Shown here in pieces: positions 7,649 through 15,413 of a stretch of 20,713 nt of DNA (its first letter is position 1; every line of letters starts with the position of its first letter). The position numbers and the translations under genes were made by a program. The stretch is from an uncultured Campylobacter sp. (GTDB taxonomy: Bacteria > Campylobacterota > Campylobacteria > Campylobacterales > Campylobacteraceae), in assembly GCA_937990735.1 (NCBI GenBank), contig CALKQT010000075.1, forward strand, positions 1 to 20,713. The letters run 5' to 3'. Below the pieces are notes generated by a model, which did not search any database, was not told the DNA's origin, and saw nothing but the letters and a program-made list of their open reading frames with translations.

Positions 7649-9260
7649 GGCGCGCCTCAAGCCATAAAATAAAATTTTCTACCAAATGAAACGAGCCGAA
7701 AACCAAATACTCCTCGTCCGCTCTAAGCTCGCCGCGAAACGGCGAATGCGGAATTTTAATCGCGTCAAGCGCACGGGTTATCGCCTCTGCCGCCATTTCG
7801 CGATCCGCAACCTCGTAATTAAAGATCTCCACGCGCTCCACTACAGGCGCCAAAGTCCGCAGCACCGCGACTACGTCCTTATCGGCAAAAGCGTTGTAAA
7901 TCAGCACGATCTTTCTGCCCCCGTAGATTTCGGTAATTTCGCGGGCTACTTGCTGTGCCGCAAGCTCGTTGTGTCCGACATCCACGCGTAAATTAGGCGC
8001 CAAAATTTCCATCCTGCCGCGTAAATTTAGAGGCGGCAGCTGCGAAATTTCAAATTTCAGATTTAAAAATTTCATCGCGGCAAGCGCTAGAGCTAAATTT
8101 GAAATTTGAAATTTAGGCAGATTATTGTGCGCGCAAAATTCCGCAATCTGCGCTCGCTCACTCTCGCTTAAAAAATCTGCTGCAAACCTCAAATGAGTTC
8201 CTTTTTGCTCTGCGATCTGCTGCGCGATACGAAGTGGAACCTCGCTCATCTCATCGCTTAAAATCGCCTCCTTATCCATCGTAATGAGTTTGGTGTGGGC
8301 GATCTGCTCTAGATTCTGTCCTAGCATGCCCAAATGATCGGTGCCGATCGGTGTAAAAAGCGATAGCATGCGCCCAAAGCTCGACGTAGCGTCAAACTCG
8401 CCGCCCATCCCAGCCTCGATCACGCAGTAATCGCAATCCCTAAAAAGCACTGCCGCCGCAAGCGTGAGATACTCGAAATATGACAGGCTATCTTTAAACT
8501 TCGCGGGCAAGCTCTCTTGCAAAAACTCATGCGCAAAATCAAGCTCCTCATCCGTAGCATCGCGCCCTAGCGAAATGGGAGGCGAGCTTTGAGCGGATTT
8601 AAAATTTGACCCTAATGGGAATTTAAAATTTTGCTCAGACGGCGATTCGAGATCTTGAGAATTCCATAAATTTTGTGTAGAAGCAGAATTTTGCGTATCT
8701 ATGGAATTTCGCGCGATAAAATTCTGCTTGCTACAAAAATTTCGTGTGGTAGAAACGAAGCTTTGCAGGGCAGAATTCTGCTCGCCGTGCGAATTCTGAG
8801 TGACGATAAAATCCTGCGTGGTGGAATTTTGCAAATTAGAAATAGAAATTTGAGAGGCGGAATTTTCTCTGTTCGCAAAATTTTGCATCTTTACGGAATT
8901 TTGTTTTTCCGTAAAATTTGACGCCGAAGCGGAATTTTGCTCGTTTTTAAAATTTGAAGCGTCGGAATTTAACGCAAAAACAGGGCTTTGCGCGATGCGC
9001 CCGTCTAGATAGATGCGCTCGTTGAGCTTAAAAACGTGCGGGCTGGTATAGTGCCCGACGCTAAAGCCCGCTGCGGCGATCGCATTAGCCAAAAATCGCC
9101 CGGTGCTACCCTTGCCATTGGTGCCGATAATCTGAATGACGTTTTTGAGCGGAATTTTATCTTTAATGGCGGCATATGCCCGTGGGAAGCGCTCATAGTC
9201 AATTTTTTTGTAATAAATCGGGCGATTTTGCAAAAATTCTTTAATGCTGCGCCCGCTCAA
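7641..9260 (-). CDS. folC: Bifunctional folylpolyglutamate/dihydrofolate synthase with large repeat insert
   Basis: A 539-residue Mur-ligase-family enzyme from TTG 9260 that adds glutamate to dihydropteroate and folates. Visible: P-loop GTNGKGSTG (46-54), YTSPHVFKLNERIYLDGR (71-88), YFEYLTLAAAVLF (261-273), IEAGMGGEFDAT (281-292), GTDHLGMLG (306-314) and DVGHN (427-431), so the catalytic core looks intact. Between residues about 92 and 233 an Asn/Gln/Ser/Phe-rich tandem-repeat segment of about 140 residues interrupts the enzyme; without it the length is about 400, normal for the family. Start choice: ATG 9320 is in frame but would overlap lptE by 80 bp, and its first 20 residues merely read lptE out of frame. 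TTG 9260 has AGGGG 8 nt upstream, overlaps lptE by 20 bp and gives an N-terminus of the expected length before the conserved FLQNRPIYYKKIDY. It overlaps the M23 gene by 8 bp. Confidence 0.95.
   Translation of the reverse strand: MSGRSIKEFLQNRPIYYKKIDYERFPRAYAAIKDKIPLKNVIQIIGTNGKGSTGRFLANAIAAAGFSVGHYTSPHVFKLNERIYLDGRIAQSPVFALNSDASNFKNEQNSASASNFTEKQNSVKMQNFANRENSASQISISNLQNSTTQDFIVTQNSHGEQNSALQSFVSTTRNFCSKQNFIARNSIDTQNSASTQNLWNSQDLESPSEQNFKFPLGSNFKSAQSSPPISLGRDATDEELDFAHEFLQESLPAKFKDSLSYFEYLTLAAAVLFRDCDYCVIEAGMGGEFDATSSFGRMLSLFTPIGTDHLGMLGQNLEQIAHTKLITMDKEAILSDEMSEVPLRIAQQIAEQKGTHLRFAADFLSESERAQIAEFCAHNNLPKFQISNLALALAAMKFLNLKFEISQLPPLNLRGRMEILAPNLRVDVGHNELAAQQVAREITEIYGGRKIVLIYNAFADKDVVAVLRTLAPVVERVEIFNYEVADREMAAEAITRALDAIKIPHSPFRGELRADEEYLVFGSFHLVENFILWLEARRG
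7655..7658 (-). promoter_or_regulatory. Shine-Dalgarno GAGG deciding the M23 peptidase start
   Basis: GAGG is spaced 6 nt from GTG 7648. It lies partly inside the alternative TTG start (7660), which makes the TTG an unlikely initiation site. Confidence 0.6.
8601..8954 (-). repeat. Degenerate 18-bp in-frame tandem repeat (hexapeptide N[S/F]xxxQ) in folC
   Basis: On the plus strand a GAATT/AAATT core recurs at about 8686, 8704, 8719, 8737, 8757 (degenerate), 8773, 8791, 8809, 8824, 8846, 8860, 8878, 8896, 8914, 8932, 8950. Spacing is mostly 18 bp, with a few 14-22 bp steps. Translated on the minus strand this gives about 19 units starting N-S, N-F or N-L, usually ending in Q (for example NFTEKQ, NSVKMQ). 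In the first part (from 8954 downward) NF and NS units alternate, a 36-bp higher-order period. The units are diverged in sequence but hold frame throughout. This looks like an expanded and aged coding minisatellite. Confidence 0.85.
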
Positions 9261-9780
9261 GTCTGAATCCCCTAATCGCAAGCGCCGAAATAAACTCGTC
9301 AAACGCCTGCGCGGAGGCATTTTCGATCGCCTTGTAGCGGTCCTTATCGCTAATGATCGAGCTCGTATCGTAACTATTTTTGACTAGGCGGCTAACTTTA
9401 AAATCGTAATCGCCCACGCAATCCTTGCTGAAAACATCGCCGTTTTTAAGCTTGGTGCTGAAATTTACGACAAGATTTGCGCGGTAGCTAGTGACATAGC
9501 CGAACTGATCGTATGAAAGCTCGCTAAAGCTTAGGCTTTTTATGCTCGCTACTACGATCGTCTGCGCCGAGTTTTTATCCGCAAGGCTCATCCCTAGGCG
9601 CTGGACTATACCCTGCCTGATCGCATCTTTAATAGCGACGGTGTTTTGCGGATCAGTTTTGCTCATCATCACGTCTACAAATACGCTTCCACTCATCGTC
9701 TCTTTCGCGATCCTCGAAACGGGCTTGTAGCCGCAGCCGATTAAAAAAATCAAACAAAAAACGGTTAAAACTTTTCTCAT
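9241..9780 (-). CDS. lptE: LPS-assembly lipoprotein LptE
   Basis: A 179-residue protein with a lipoprotein signal peptide: basic MRK, a hydrophobic core, and lipobox LIGC with the acylated Cys at residue 16, followed by GYKP. The +2 residue is Gly, not Asp, so outer-membrane sorting is expected. The remainder has the alternating strand/helix look of LptE, which plugs the LptD barrel during LPS/LOS insertion. The sequence family is weakly conserved, so the call rests on the lipoprotein signal, size and the leuS-lptE-folC order known from C. jejuni (Cj1091c-Cj1090c-Cj1089c/1088c region, from memory). ATG 9780 begins 6 bp after the leuS stop; the 3' end overlaps folC by 20 bp with the preferred folC start. 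Confidence 0.82.
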   Translation of the reverse strand: MRKVLTVFCLIFLIGCGYKPVSRIAKETMSGSVFVDVMMSKTDPQNTVAIKDAIRQGIVQRLGMSLADKNSAQTIVVASIKSLSFSELSYDQFGYVTSYRANLVVNFSTKLKNGDVFSKDCVGDYDFKVSRLVKNSYDTSSIISDKDRYKAIENASAQAFDEFISALAIRGFRLERAQH

Positions 9781-9786
9781 CTTCGC

Positions 9787-12234
9787 CTACTTTATCACCA
9801 AATTTACAAGCTTGTTTTTGACATAAATTTCTTTTATAATGCTCTTGCCCTCTAGCCATTTGGCGCAGTTTTGCTTTGCAAGGTTTAAAATTTCGCCCTC
9901 GCTTAGGCCTGCATCCGCTTCAAACTCAGCGCGCTTTTTGCCGTTAATCGTGACGGCAAGCTTGATCGTATCGCTCTCAAAGACCTCTTCGCAAACTCGC
10001 AGCTCGCCGAAATTCCGCCTATTAAACAGCTTCTCGCTAAGCTCGGCGCAGATGTGCGGCACAATAGGCTCTAGCAAATTTAAGATCACGAAATAGCCCT
10101 CGGTAAATACGTCTTTGTTACTCTGCGCGTTTAGTGCATTTAGCGCCTCCATACACGCAGCGATTAGGGTATTAAAAGCAAAGCTGCTCTCATAAACCTG
10201 CTGCGACTTCTTAAGCGCCTCGTAAACTTTGAGGCGGGCGTATTTTTCCTCTTTATTTAAAGCGGCGTGGTCGATCTGTGGAATTTTATCCGTAGCGTAG
10301 GCATTTTCGGCGCGATCGTATAGGCGATTTAAAAATTTATACGCGCCCTCTACCGCGCTGTCGTTCCACTCAAGCTCCTTTTGCGGCGGTGCTGCAAAAA
10401 GTATAAAAAGTCTCGCCGTATCGGCGCCGTAGGTCTCGATAATATCATCAGGATCGACGGTGTTTCCTTTGCTTTTACTCATCTTTGCGCCATCTTTTAG
10501 CACCATACCCTGGGTTAGCAGCCGCTCAAACGGCTCGCTATCGCGCAGATAGCCTATGTCGCGAAGAGCCTTTTGGAAAAATCTCGCATATAAAAGGTGC
10601 AAAATCGCGTGCTCGATGCCGCCGATATACTGATCGACGTTCATCCAGTAATTCACGCTTTGCTCGTCAAACGCCCGCTGCTGCCACGTCCGCTCGTCGC
10701 TTGCGTAGCGCGCGAAATACCACGAGCTTTCAAAAAATGTATCGAGCGTGTCGGTCTCACGCATCGCGTCGCCGCCGCATTTAGGGCATTTACAAAACTT
10801 CCAGCTAGGATGCGCATCGAGCGGATTACCCTTGCCGGTGATCTTAATATCCTGCGGAAGCTCTACGGGCAGATTTGAAATTTTCTCGCTTACCAGCCCG
10901 CATTTTGGGCAGTGGATCATAGGTATTGGCGCGCCCCAGTAGCGCTGGCGGCTCACTCCCCAATCGCGCAGTTTAAAATTTACCACGCGGCGTCCGAGCC
11001 CTAGCTCTTCAAATTTTGAGATGACGGCGCTTTTTGCTTTCTCGCTATCCATGCCGCTAAACTCTTCGGAATTTACCAAAACTCCGCTCTCTACGTAGGC
11101 TTTGCTAGCATCGTAATCGCCGCTTTTTGGAGCAATACTTTGAATGATCGGCAGGTTAAATTTCTTTGCAAACTCAAAGTCCCTCTCATCGTGCGCAGGC
11201 ACAGCCATAACCGCGCCGCCGCCGTATTCTGCTAGGACGAAATTTGCGATCCAAACAGGGATTTTTTTGCCGCTTAGCGGATGAAGTACGCTGATCCCGA
11301 GGCTCACGCCGTCTTTATCACTTGCTTGGCGCTCGCGCGGGCTTTGATTTAAAATTTCTCTCACCTTCGCCGCAGCTTTGGCGTCAAGTAAATTATTATC
11401 CAAAAGCCTCTTTACCACCTCGTGCTCGGGCGCAACCGCCGCGTAGCTCATGCCGTAAATCGTATCGGGGCGCGTCGTAAAGACCTTAAAGCCCTCGATG
11501 CCGCCAAGTTTGGCGCTGCTTTGCTCGTCAAATTTAAAGCTAAATTCCAAACCCTCGCTGCGCCCGATCCAGTTTTCCTGCATCGTAAGCACCTGAGCGG
11601 GCCACTTGCCCTCAAGCTGCTTTAGGCAATCCAAAAGCTCCTGCGCGTAGGCGGTGATTTTTAGATAATATCCAGGCATCTGCTTTTGCACGACCTCGTT
11701 GCCGCAACGCCAGCACCTGCCCTCCTCGACCTGTTCGTTAGCAAGAACCGTTTGATCGTGTTCGCACCAATTTACCACGGCGCTTTTTCTGTAGATGAGC
11801 CCTTTTTCAAAAAGTTTGATGAAAAATTCCTGCTCCCAGCGCGTATAAAGCGGATCGGAGGTAGCAAGCATGCGACGAGCCGAAAAGCTAAAGCCCAGGC
11901 GGTGCAGCTCATTTTTCATATAATCGATATTTTCGTAAGTCCAAGTTTTAGGGTGAATGCCGTGTTTGATCGCCGCATTTTCCGCGGGCATACCGAAGCT
12001 GTCAAAACCGATAGGCTGAAGCACGTTGTATCCACGCAGCCTATAATAGCGGCTCAGCGCGTCGCCGATGCTATAGTTTCGCACGTGCCCCATGTGGATG
12101 CGACCGCTTGGGTAGGGAAACATCGAAAGGATATATTTTTTAGGCAGGCTATAATCGTCCTTAGGCTCGAAAACTCCCTCTTCATCCCAAATTTTCTGCC
12201 ATTTAAGCTCAATACTTTTACTATCGTAAGGCAT
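9787..12234 (-). CDS. leuS: Leucyl-tRNA synthetase
   Basis: An 815-residue class I aminoacyl-tRNA synthetase charging tRNA-Leu in the cytoplasm. HIGH motif HMGH is at 47-50 and KMSKS at 584-588. The CP1 editing domain (about 220-410) shows TTRPDTIYG (253-261) and the AHDERD motif with the conserved Asp349 that rejects mischarged tRNA. Cysteine pairs C174/C177 (CWRC), C442/C445 and C483/C486 (CPKC) look like zinc ligands. The class I WIGRSEG segment is at 222-228. Length is slightly below E. coli LeuS (860). TAGGAG stands 6 nt before ATG 12234, overlapping the stop of the upstream DUF6394 gene; 9 bp separate the two genes. Confidence 0.98.
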   Translation of the reverse strand: MPYDSKSIELKWQKIWDEEGVFEPKDDYSLPKKYILSMFPYPSGRIHMGHVRNYSIGDALSRYYRLRGYNVLQPIGFDSFGMPAENAAIKHGIHPKTWTYENIDYMKNELHRLGFSFSARRMLATSDPLYTRWEQEFFIKLFEKGLIYRKSAVVNWCEHDQTVLANEQVEEGRCWRCGNEVVQKQMPGYYLKITAYAQELLDCLKQLEGKWPAQVLTMQENWIGRSEGLEFSFKFDEQSSAKLGGIEGFKVFTTRPDTIYGMSYAAVAPEHEVVKRLLDNNLLDAKAAAKVREILNQSPRERQASDKDGVSLGISVLHPLSGKKIPVWIANFVLAEYGGGAVMAVPAHDERDFEFAKKFNLPIIQSIAPKSGDYDASKAYVESGVLVNSEEFSGMDSEKAKSAVISKFEELGLGRRVVNFKLRDWGVSRQRYWGAPIPMIHCPKCGLVSEKISNLPVELPQDIKITGKGNPLDAHPSWKFCKCPKCGGDAMRETDTLDTFFESSWYFARYASDERTWQQRAFDEQSVNYWMNVDQYIGGIEHAILHLLYARFFQKALRDIGYLRDSEPFERLLTQGMVLKDGAKMSKSKGNTVDPDDIIETYGADTARLFILFAAPPQKELEWNDSAVEGAYKFLNRLYDRAENAYATDKIPQIDHAALNKEEKYARLKVYEALKKSQQVYESSFAFNTLIAACMEALNALNAQSNKDVFTEGYFVILNLLEPIVPHICAELSEKLFNRRNFGELRVCEEVFESDTIKLAVTINGKKRAEFEADAGLSEGEILNLAKQNCAKWLEGKSIIKEIYVKNKLVNLVIK

Positions 12235-12243
12235 TTTGCGCTC

Positions 12244-12585
12244 CTAGAATTCGTCTTTGGTTTTTGCCGACTCAATCGCTATTAAAATTAGCGAGAAAAA
12301 GTTTGCAAGTAGCGCGCCGATGGCAAGCGAGGTCACGATCGATAGATCTCCCGGCGCTACTACAATCAAAACGAACGCCGGTATGAGATGCAGATCCGCG
12401 ACTAGCGAACTTGCAAAAAGCTCGGCTGCTAGCATATTTCGCACGCCTACCTTCAAAAGCGTCGAGACTGCATTCACGCTGGTTGCTATGAAAAGTAAAA
12501 TTTCATTCTTCTCATACAAAAACCCGCCTATCGTAGTCATACTCATCAGCGCAAAAAATATGTAAATTACCCTTCCCCAGTTCAT
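12244..12585 (-). CDS. Small conserved inner-membrane protein (DUF6394 type)
   Basis: A 113-residue, very hydrophobic protein with about four TM helices (roughly 4-22, 27-45, 52-83 and 85-106) and a short charged C-terminus ending KTKDEF. I recognise the MNWG.VIYIFFALMS start and the ELFASSLVADLHLIPAF stretch from a family annotated DUF6394 in Campylobacter; its function is unknown. It sits between secF (9 bp gap, with AAGGAT as Shine-Dalgarno) and leuS (9 bp gap), so it is co-transcribed with the SecDF/YajC genes. A role beside the Sec translocon would be a guess. Confidence 0.85.
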   Translation of the reverse strand: MNWGRVIYIFFALMSMTTIGGFLYEKNEILLFIATSVNAVSTLLKVGVRNMLAAELFASSLVADLHLIPAFVLIVVAPGDLSIVTSLAIGALLANFFSLILIAIESAKTKDEF

Positions 12586-12594
12586 CTTCTATCC

Positions 12595-13563
12595 TTACAC
12601 CGTGCCTTTTTCATACATGGCGCGATTCTTTTCTTTCTCTTTGATACGGCGCTGTTTTTCAGCCAAAAACGCGCGGTATTTCTCGACATTAAATTTAAAC
12701 AAAATCAGCATCGGAGCAGCTACAAATACGGAGCTGAAAGTTCCTGCTATGACGCCTATTAGCATCACGAAGCTAAAGCCGTGGATCATCTCGCCGCCCC
12801 AAACGAATAAAATCACAATGACGATGAGAGTCGTAAGCGAAGTAAGCAACGTGCGCGATAGCGTATGAGAGATCGATTCGTTTATAACCTCGTCAAGCTT
12901 AATCGATTTACTATCTTTTACACCTTCTCGAATTCTATCGAAAACAACGATGGTGTCGTTTAGCGAATAGCCCATTATAGTTAGCAGTGCAGCTAGAATT
13001 TCAAGGTTGAAATCTACGCCGGCTAAAATCATCGCGCCTACGGCAACTACGACGTCGTGCAGATCCGATAGCACTGCGGCGACCGCAAATCTCCACTCAA
13101 ACCGCAGGGTGATATAAACCAAAATGAGCGCAAACGACACACATACCGCTAAAATTCCGTTTGTGCGAAGCTCCTCGCCGACTTTAGGACCTACGATATC
13201 GACCTTGCGAATGTCGAAGTTTCCGCTGCCTTGCAAAATTTTTTGCGCCGCTAAAGCTGGATTATCACCCAGTTCACTCGCAGCGCCCGAATATCTAATC
13301 GTGACCTCTTGATCGCTACCAAATTCCGTAACGTTGATATTGCCTAAATTTGCCGCTTCGAAGCGCTTTCTGATCTCATCAAGCGGTGCTTTAGCGTCGT
13401 ATTTAACCTGAATGAGTGTACCACCGCTAAAATCGATACCATAGCTGACACCTTTAATAAAAAACAGCGCAATAGAGCCTATTATCAAAACAGCAGAAAG
13501 CGTAAAGGTAAAATATCTAAATTTCATAAAATCATAAATTTTGCCCTTATCGAACACTTGCAT
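12595..13563 (-). CDS. secF: Protein translocase subunit SecF
   Basis: A 322-residue inner-membrane protein of the RND-like SecDF complex, which uses the proton-motive force to pull preproteins from SecYEG into the periplasm. TM1 is at about 18-37, followed by the signature GIDFSGG at 42-48, a periplasmic domain, then five TM helices. TM4 holds GYSLNDTIVVFDRIRE (198-213), with Asp203 at the place of the conserved proton-relay Asp213 of E. coli SecF. The C-terminal tail is highly basic (KQRRIKEKEKNR). Its ATG overlaps secD by 17 bp and has a near-perfect GAGGAGG Shine-Dalgarno 5 nt upstream. Confidence 0.98.
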   Translation of the reverse strand: MQVFDKGKIYDFMKFRYFTFTLSAVLIIGSIALFFIKGVSYGIDFSGGTLIQVKYDAKAPLDEIRKRFEAANLGNINVTEFGSDQEVTIRYSGAASELGDNPALAAQKILQGSGNFDIRKVDIVGPKVGEELRTNGILAVCVSFALILVYITLRFEWRFAVAAVLSDLHDVVVAVGAMILAGVDFNLEILAALLTIMGYSLNDTIVVFDRIREGVKDSKSIKLDEVINESISHTLSRTLLTSLTTLIVIVILFVWGGEMIHGFSFVMLIGVIAGTFSSVFVAAPMLILFKFNVEKYRAFLAEKQRRIKEKEKNRAMYEKGTV

Positions 13564-15151
13564 TTGCGCCTCCTCTTAATTTATAACCGAGCCAAAGCGC
13601 GGTATTTTTGCTCTTTTCCATCTTATCCATTACTAGCTCAAACATTCCGTGCGTGCCCAAAATAGCCGTTATCATCGACGCTACGATACCGATACTCATC
13701 GTGACGGCAAAGCCCTTCACCGGACCGGTGCCGTAAGCATAAAGCGCGGCAGAAGTAATTAGCGTAGTGATATTTGAATCCACGATCGCGCTCATCGCAT
13801 TTTCATAGCCTTTATTTATACTTTGGCGGATTGAAACTCCCGTCCTTAGCACCTCTCTAACGCGCTCATTAATAATGACGTTCGCATCCACGGCCATTCC
13901 GATAGTTAGCACGATTCCCGCCATTCCAGGAAGCGTTAATGTTGCACCAAAAAGCGCCATACAAGCAATCAAAAATAAAATATTTACTACAAGCGCGATA
14001 TCGGCAAAAAGTCCCGCTACGCCATAGTATAAAATCATAAAGATTAAAATCGCAACCGCTGCAAGGCTTAGCGCTGCCATACTTTTATCGATACTATCTT
14101 GTCCTAGGCTAGGGCCGATACTGCGCGTTTCTGAGACTTTAACCGGAGCCAAAAGAGCACCGCTTCTAAGCGCGATCGCTACGTCGTGCGCCTCCTCGAC
14201 GCTAAATCCGCCGCTGATCTGACCGCTGCCGCCGCCGATACGCTCGTTTATGCGCGGCGCGGAATAAACCTTGCCGTCAAGTACGATCGCAAGGCGCTTA
14301 CCGACGTTTTTGCCAGTAAAATCGCCAAAAATTTGAGCACCTTGAGAATTCAGCGTAAAATTTATGATCGGCTGATTGGTGTGTTGATCGAAAGCAACCT
14401 TCGCATCGACTAGCATCGCGCCGTCTAGCACTGGAATTTCGTTTATGAGATACTTGTAATTCGGATTTTTAACGTCCGGGTAGATCACGTCGCCGTAAGC
14501 TCTGGCATCCGCTGCGCTGATAGTCTGCGCGCGGTCTTGGCGCACATCGTCCACCGCCATAAGCTGCAAGTGAGCTGCTTTAGCGATCAAATCCTTGGCG
14601 CGCTGCTCATCCGCTGCACTTTTGACGCCCGGAAGCTCAACCAAAATATAGCTCTCGCCCTGCTTTGCTACCGTTGGCTCCGCAAGTCCGAATTGATCCA
14701 AGCGGTTGCGGATAGTTTCTACGGCCTGTTCGATCGCGTATTTTTTAGTCGCTTCGACCTCCTCAGGCGTTAGCGTGACGCGGTATTTTTCGCCAGATTT
14801 TTGAATGTCTAATCCGCTTGCGGCGCTATGCAAAATCGCATCAAATTTAGAAGCCTCGTCTGCGTCTAAAATTTCAAACTCAAACGAATCGCCTTCTAAT
14901 TTTAGCCCGTCCATCAATAGATCGTCGCGCTTGGCGGCGTAATTGACGCTAGCGGCGATCGATTTGATCTTCGAAACGACCGCTTCGTCGCTTTGAACTT
15001 CCAAAAGCATATGCAGGCCGCCTTGCAGATCCAGACCCAAGTTTATCTTGCTTCCCTTTTCGGTCTGAAAGATCGAAGGCGCGGCAAAAATCGCCGAAAA
15101 AATAACCGCAGCCAAAAAGATCAGCAGACGGTATGAAATTTTACTGCTCAT
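13547..15151 (-). CDS. secD: Protein translocase subunit SecD
   Basis: A 534-residue SecD with TM1 (about 9-27), the signature LGLDLQGG (38-45), the P1 periplasmic head (NRLDQFGLAEPTV 149-161; GRxxIVLDGKVYSAP-like segment 285-299) and five C-terminal TM helices. GIVLTIGMAVDANVIINER (412-430) contains Asp422, equivalent to the proton-pathway Asp519 of E. coli SecD. It forms the complex with SecF and YajC at the Sec translocon. ATG 15151 overlaps the yajC 3' end by 11 bp and has only a weak purine-rich leader, consistent with translational coupling to yajC. Confidence 0.98.
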   Translation of the reverse strand: MSSKISYRLLIFLAAVIFSAIFAAPSIFQTEKGSKINLGLDLQGGLHMLLEVQSDEAVVSKIKSIAASVNYAAKRDDLLMDGLKLEGDSFEFEILDADEASKFDAILHSAASGLDIQKSGEKYRVTLTPEEVEATKKYAIEQAVETIRNRLDQFGLAEPTVAKQGESYILVELPGVKSAADEQRAKDLIAKAAHLQLMAVDDVRQDRAQTISAADARAYGDVIYPDVKNPNYKYLINEIPVLDGAMLVDAKVAFDQHTNQPIINFTLNSQGAQIFGDFTGKNVGKRLAIVLDGKVYSAPRINERIGGGSGQISGGFSVEEAHDVAIALRSGALLAPVKVSETRSIGPSLGQDSIDKSMAALSLAAVAILIFMILYYGVAGLFADIALVVNILFLIACMALFGATLTLPGMAGIVLTIGMAVDANVIINERVREVLRTGVSIRQSINKGYENAMSAIVDSNITTLITSAALYAYGTGPVKGFAVTMSIGIVASMITAILGTHGMFELVMDKMEKSKNTALWLGYKLRGGANASVR

Positions 15152-15413
15152 CTAATTTTCTTGCCACAAATTGTTTATCCAGCTCAACCATGACCTCATC
15201 GTTAAGCTTAACTGTGATAAAATCATTGTTTGTTTTAACGACCGTGCATTTTATGCCACCGCTAGTTATGATCTTATCGCCTTTGCCGAGCGCATCGACC
15301 ATCGCTTTATGATCCTTGGCCTGCTTTTGCTGCGGTCTGATAATCAAAAAATACATAATCGCAAAGATTACGACGATAGGCAGGATTGATGCAAAGAAGT
15401 TTCCTTGTTCCAT
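15141..15413 (-). CDS. yajC: Preprotein translocase accessory subunit YajC
   Basis: A 90-residue single-span membrane protein. The TM helix at about 9-25 is followed by the diagnostic FLIIRPQQKQAKDH stretch, then a small beta-rich cytoplasmic domain with KGDKIITSGGIKCTVV (44-59). It joins SecDF in the holotranslocon. It is the first gene of the long minus-strand run; AAGGA lies 5 nt before ATG 15413. The divergent lnt frame begins within the first codons of this gene on the other strand. Confidence 0.97.
   Translation of the reverse strand: MEQGNFFASILPIVVIFAIMYFLIIRPQQKQAKDHKAMVDALGKGDKIITSGGIKCTVVKTNNDFITVKLNDEVMVELDKQFVARKLDEQ

Noticed and set aside
8673..8921. Plus-strand 82-residue repetitive open frame across the folC repeat
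   Set aside because: A repeat with a period divisible by three tends to be open in other frames too; it has no Shine-Dalgarno or family match and lies within folC.
8643..8970. Possible CRISPR array, because of regular short repeats
   Set aside because: The unit is 18 bp with no unique spacers, copies are diverged, and the array is in frame inside folC with no cas genes nearby.
9261..9320. FolC start at ATG 9320
   Set aside because: It would overlap lptE by 80 bp and its first 20 residues are the out-of-frame lptE sequence; TTG 9260 with AGGGG fits better, though it is unproven.
11686..12285. 199-residue plus-strand open frame
   Set aside because: It is fully antisense to the 5' end of leuS, whose motifs (HMGH) are encoded there on the minus strand; no independent signal.
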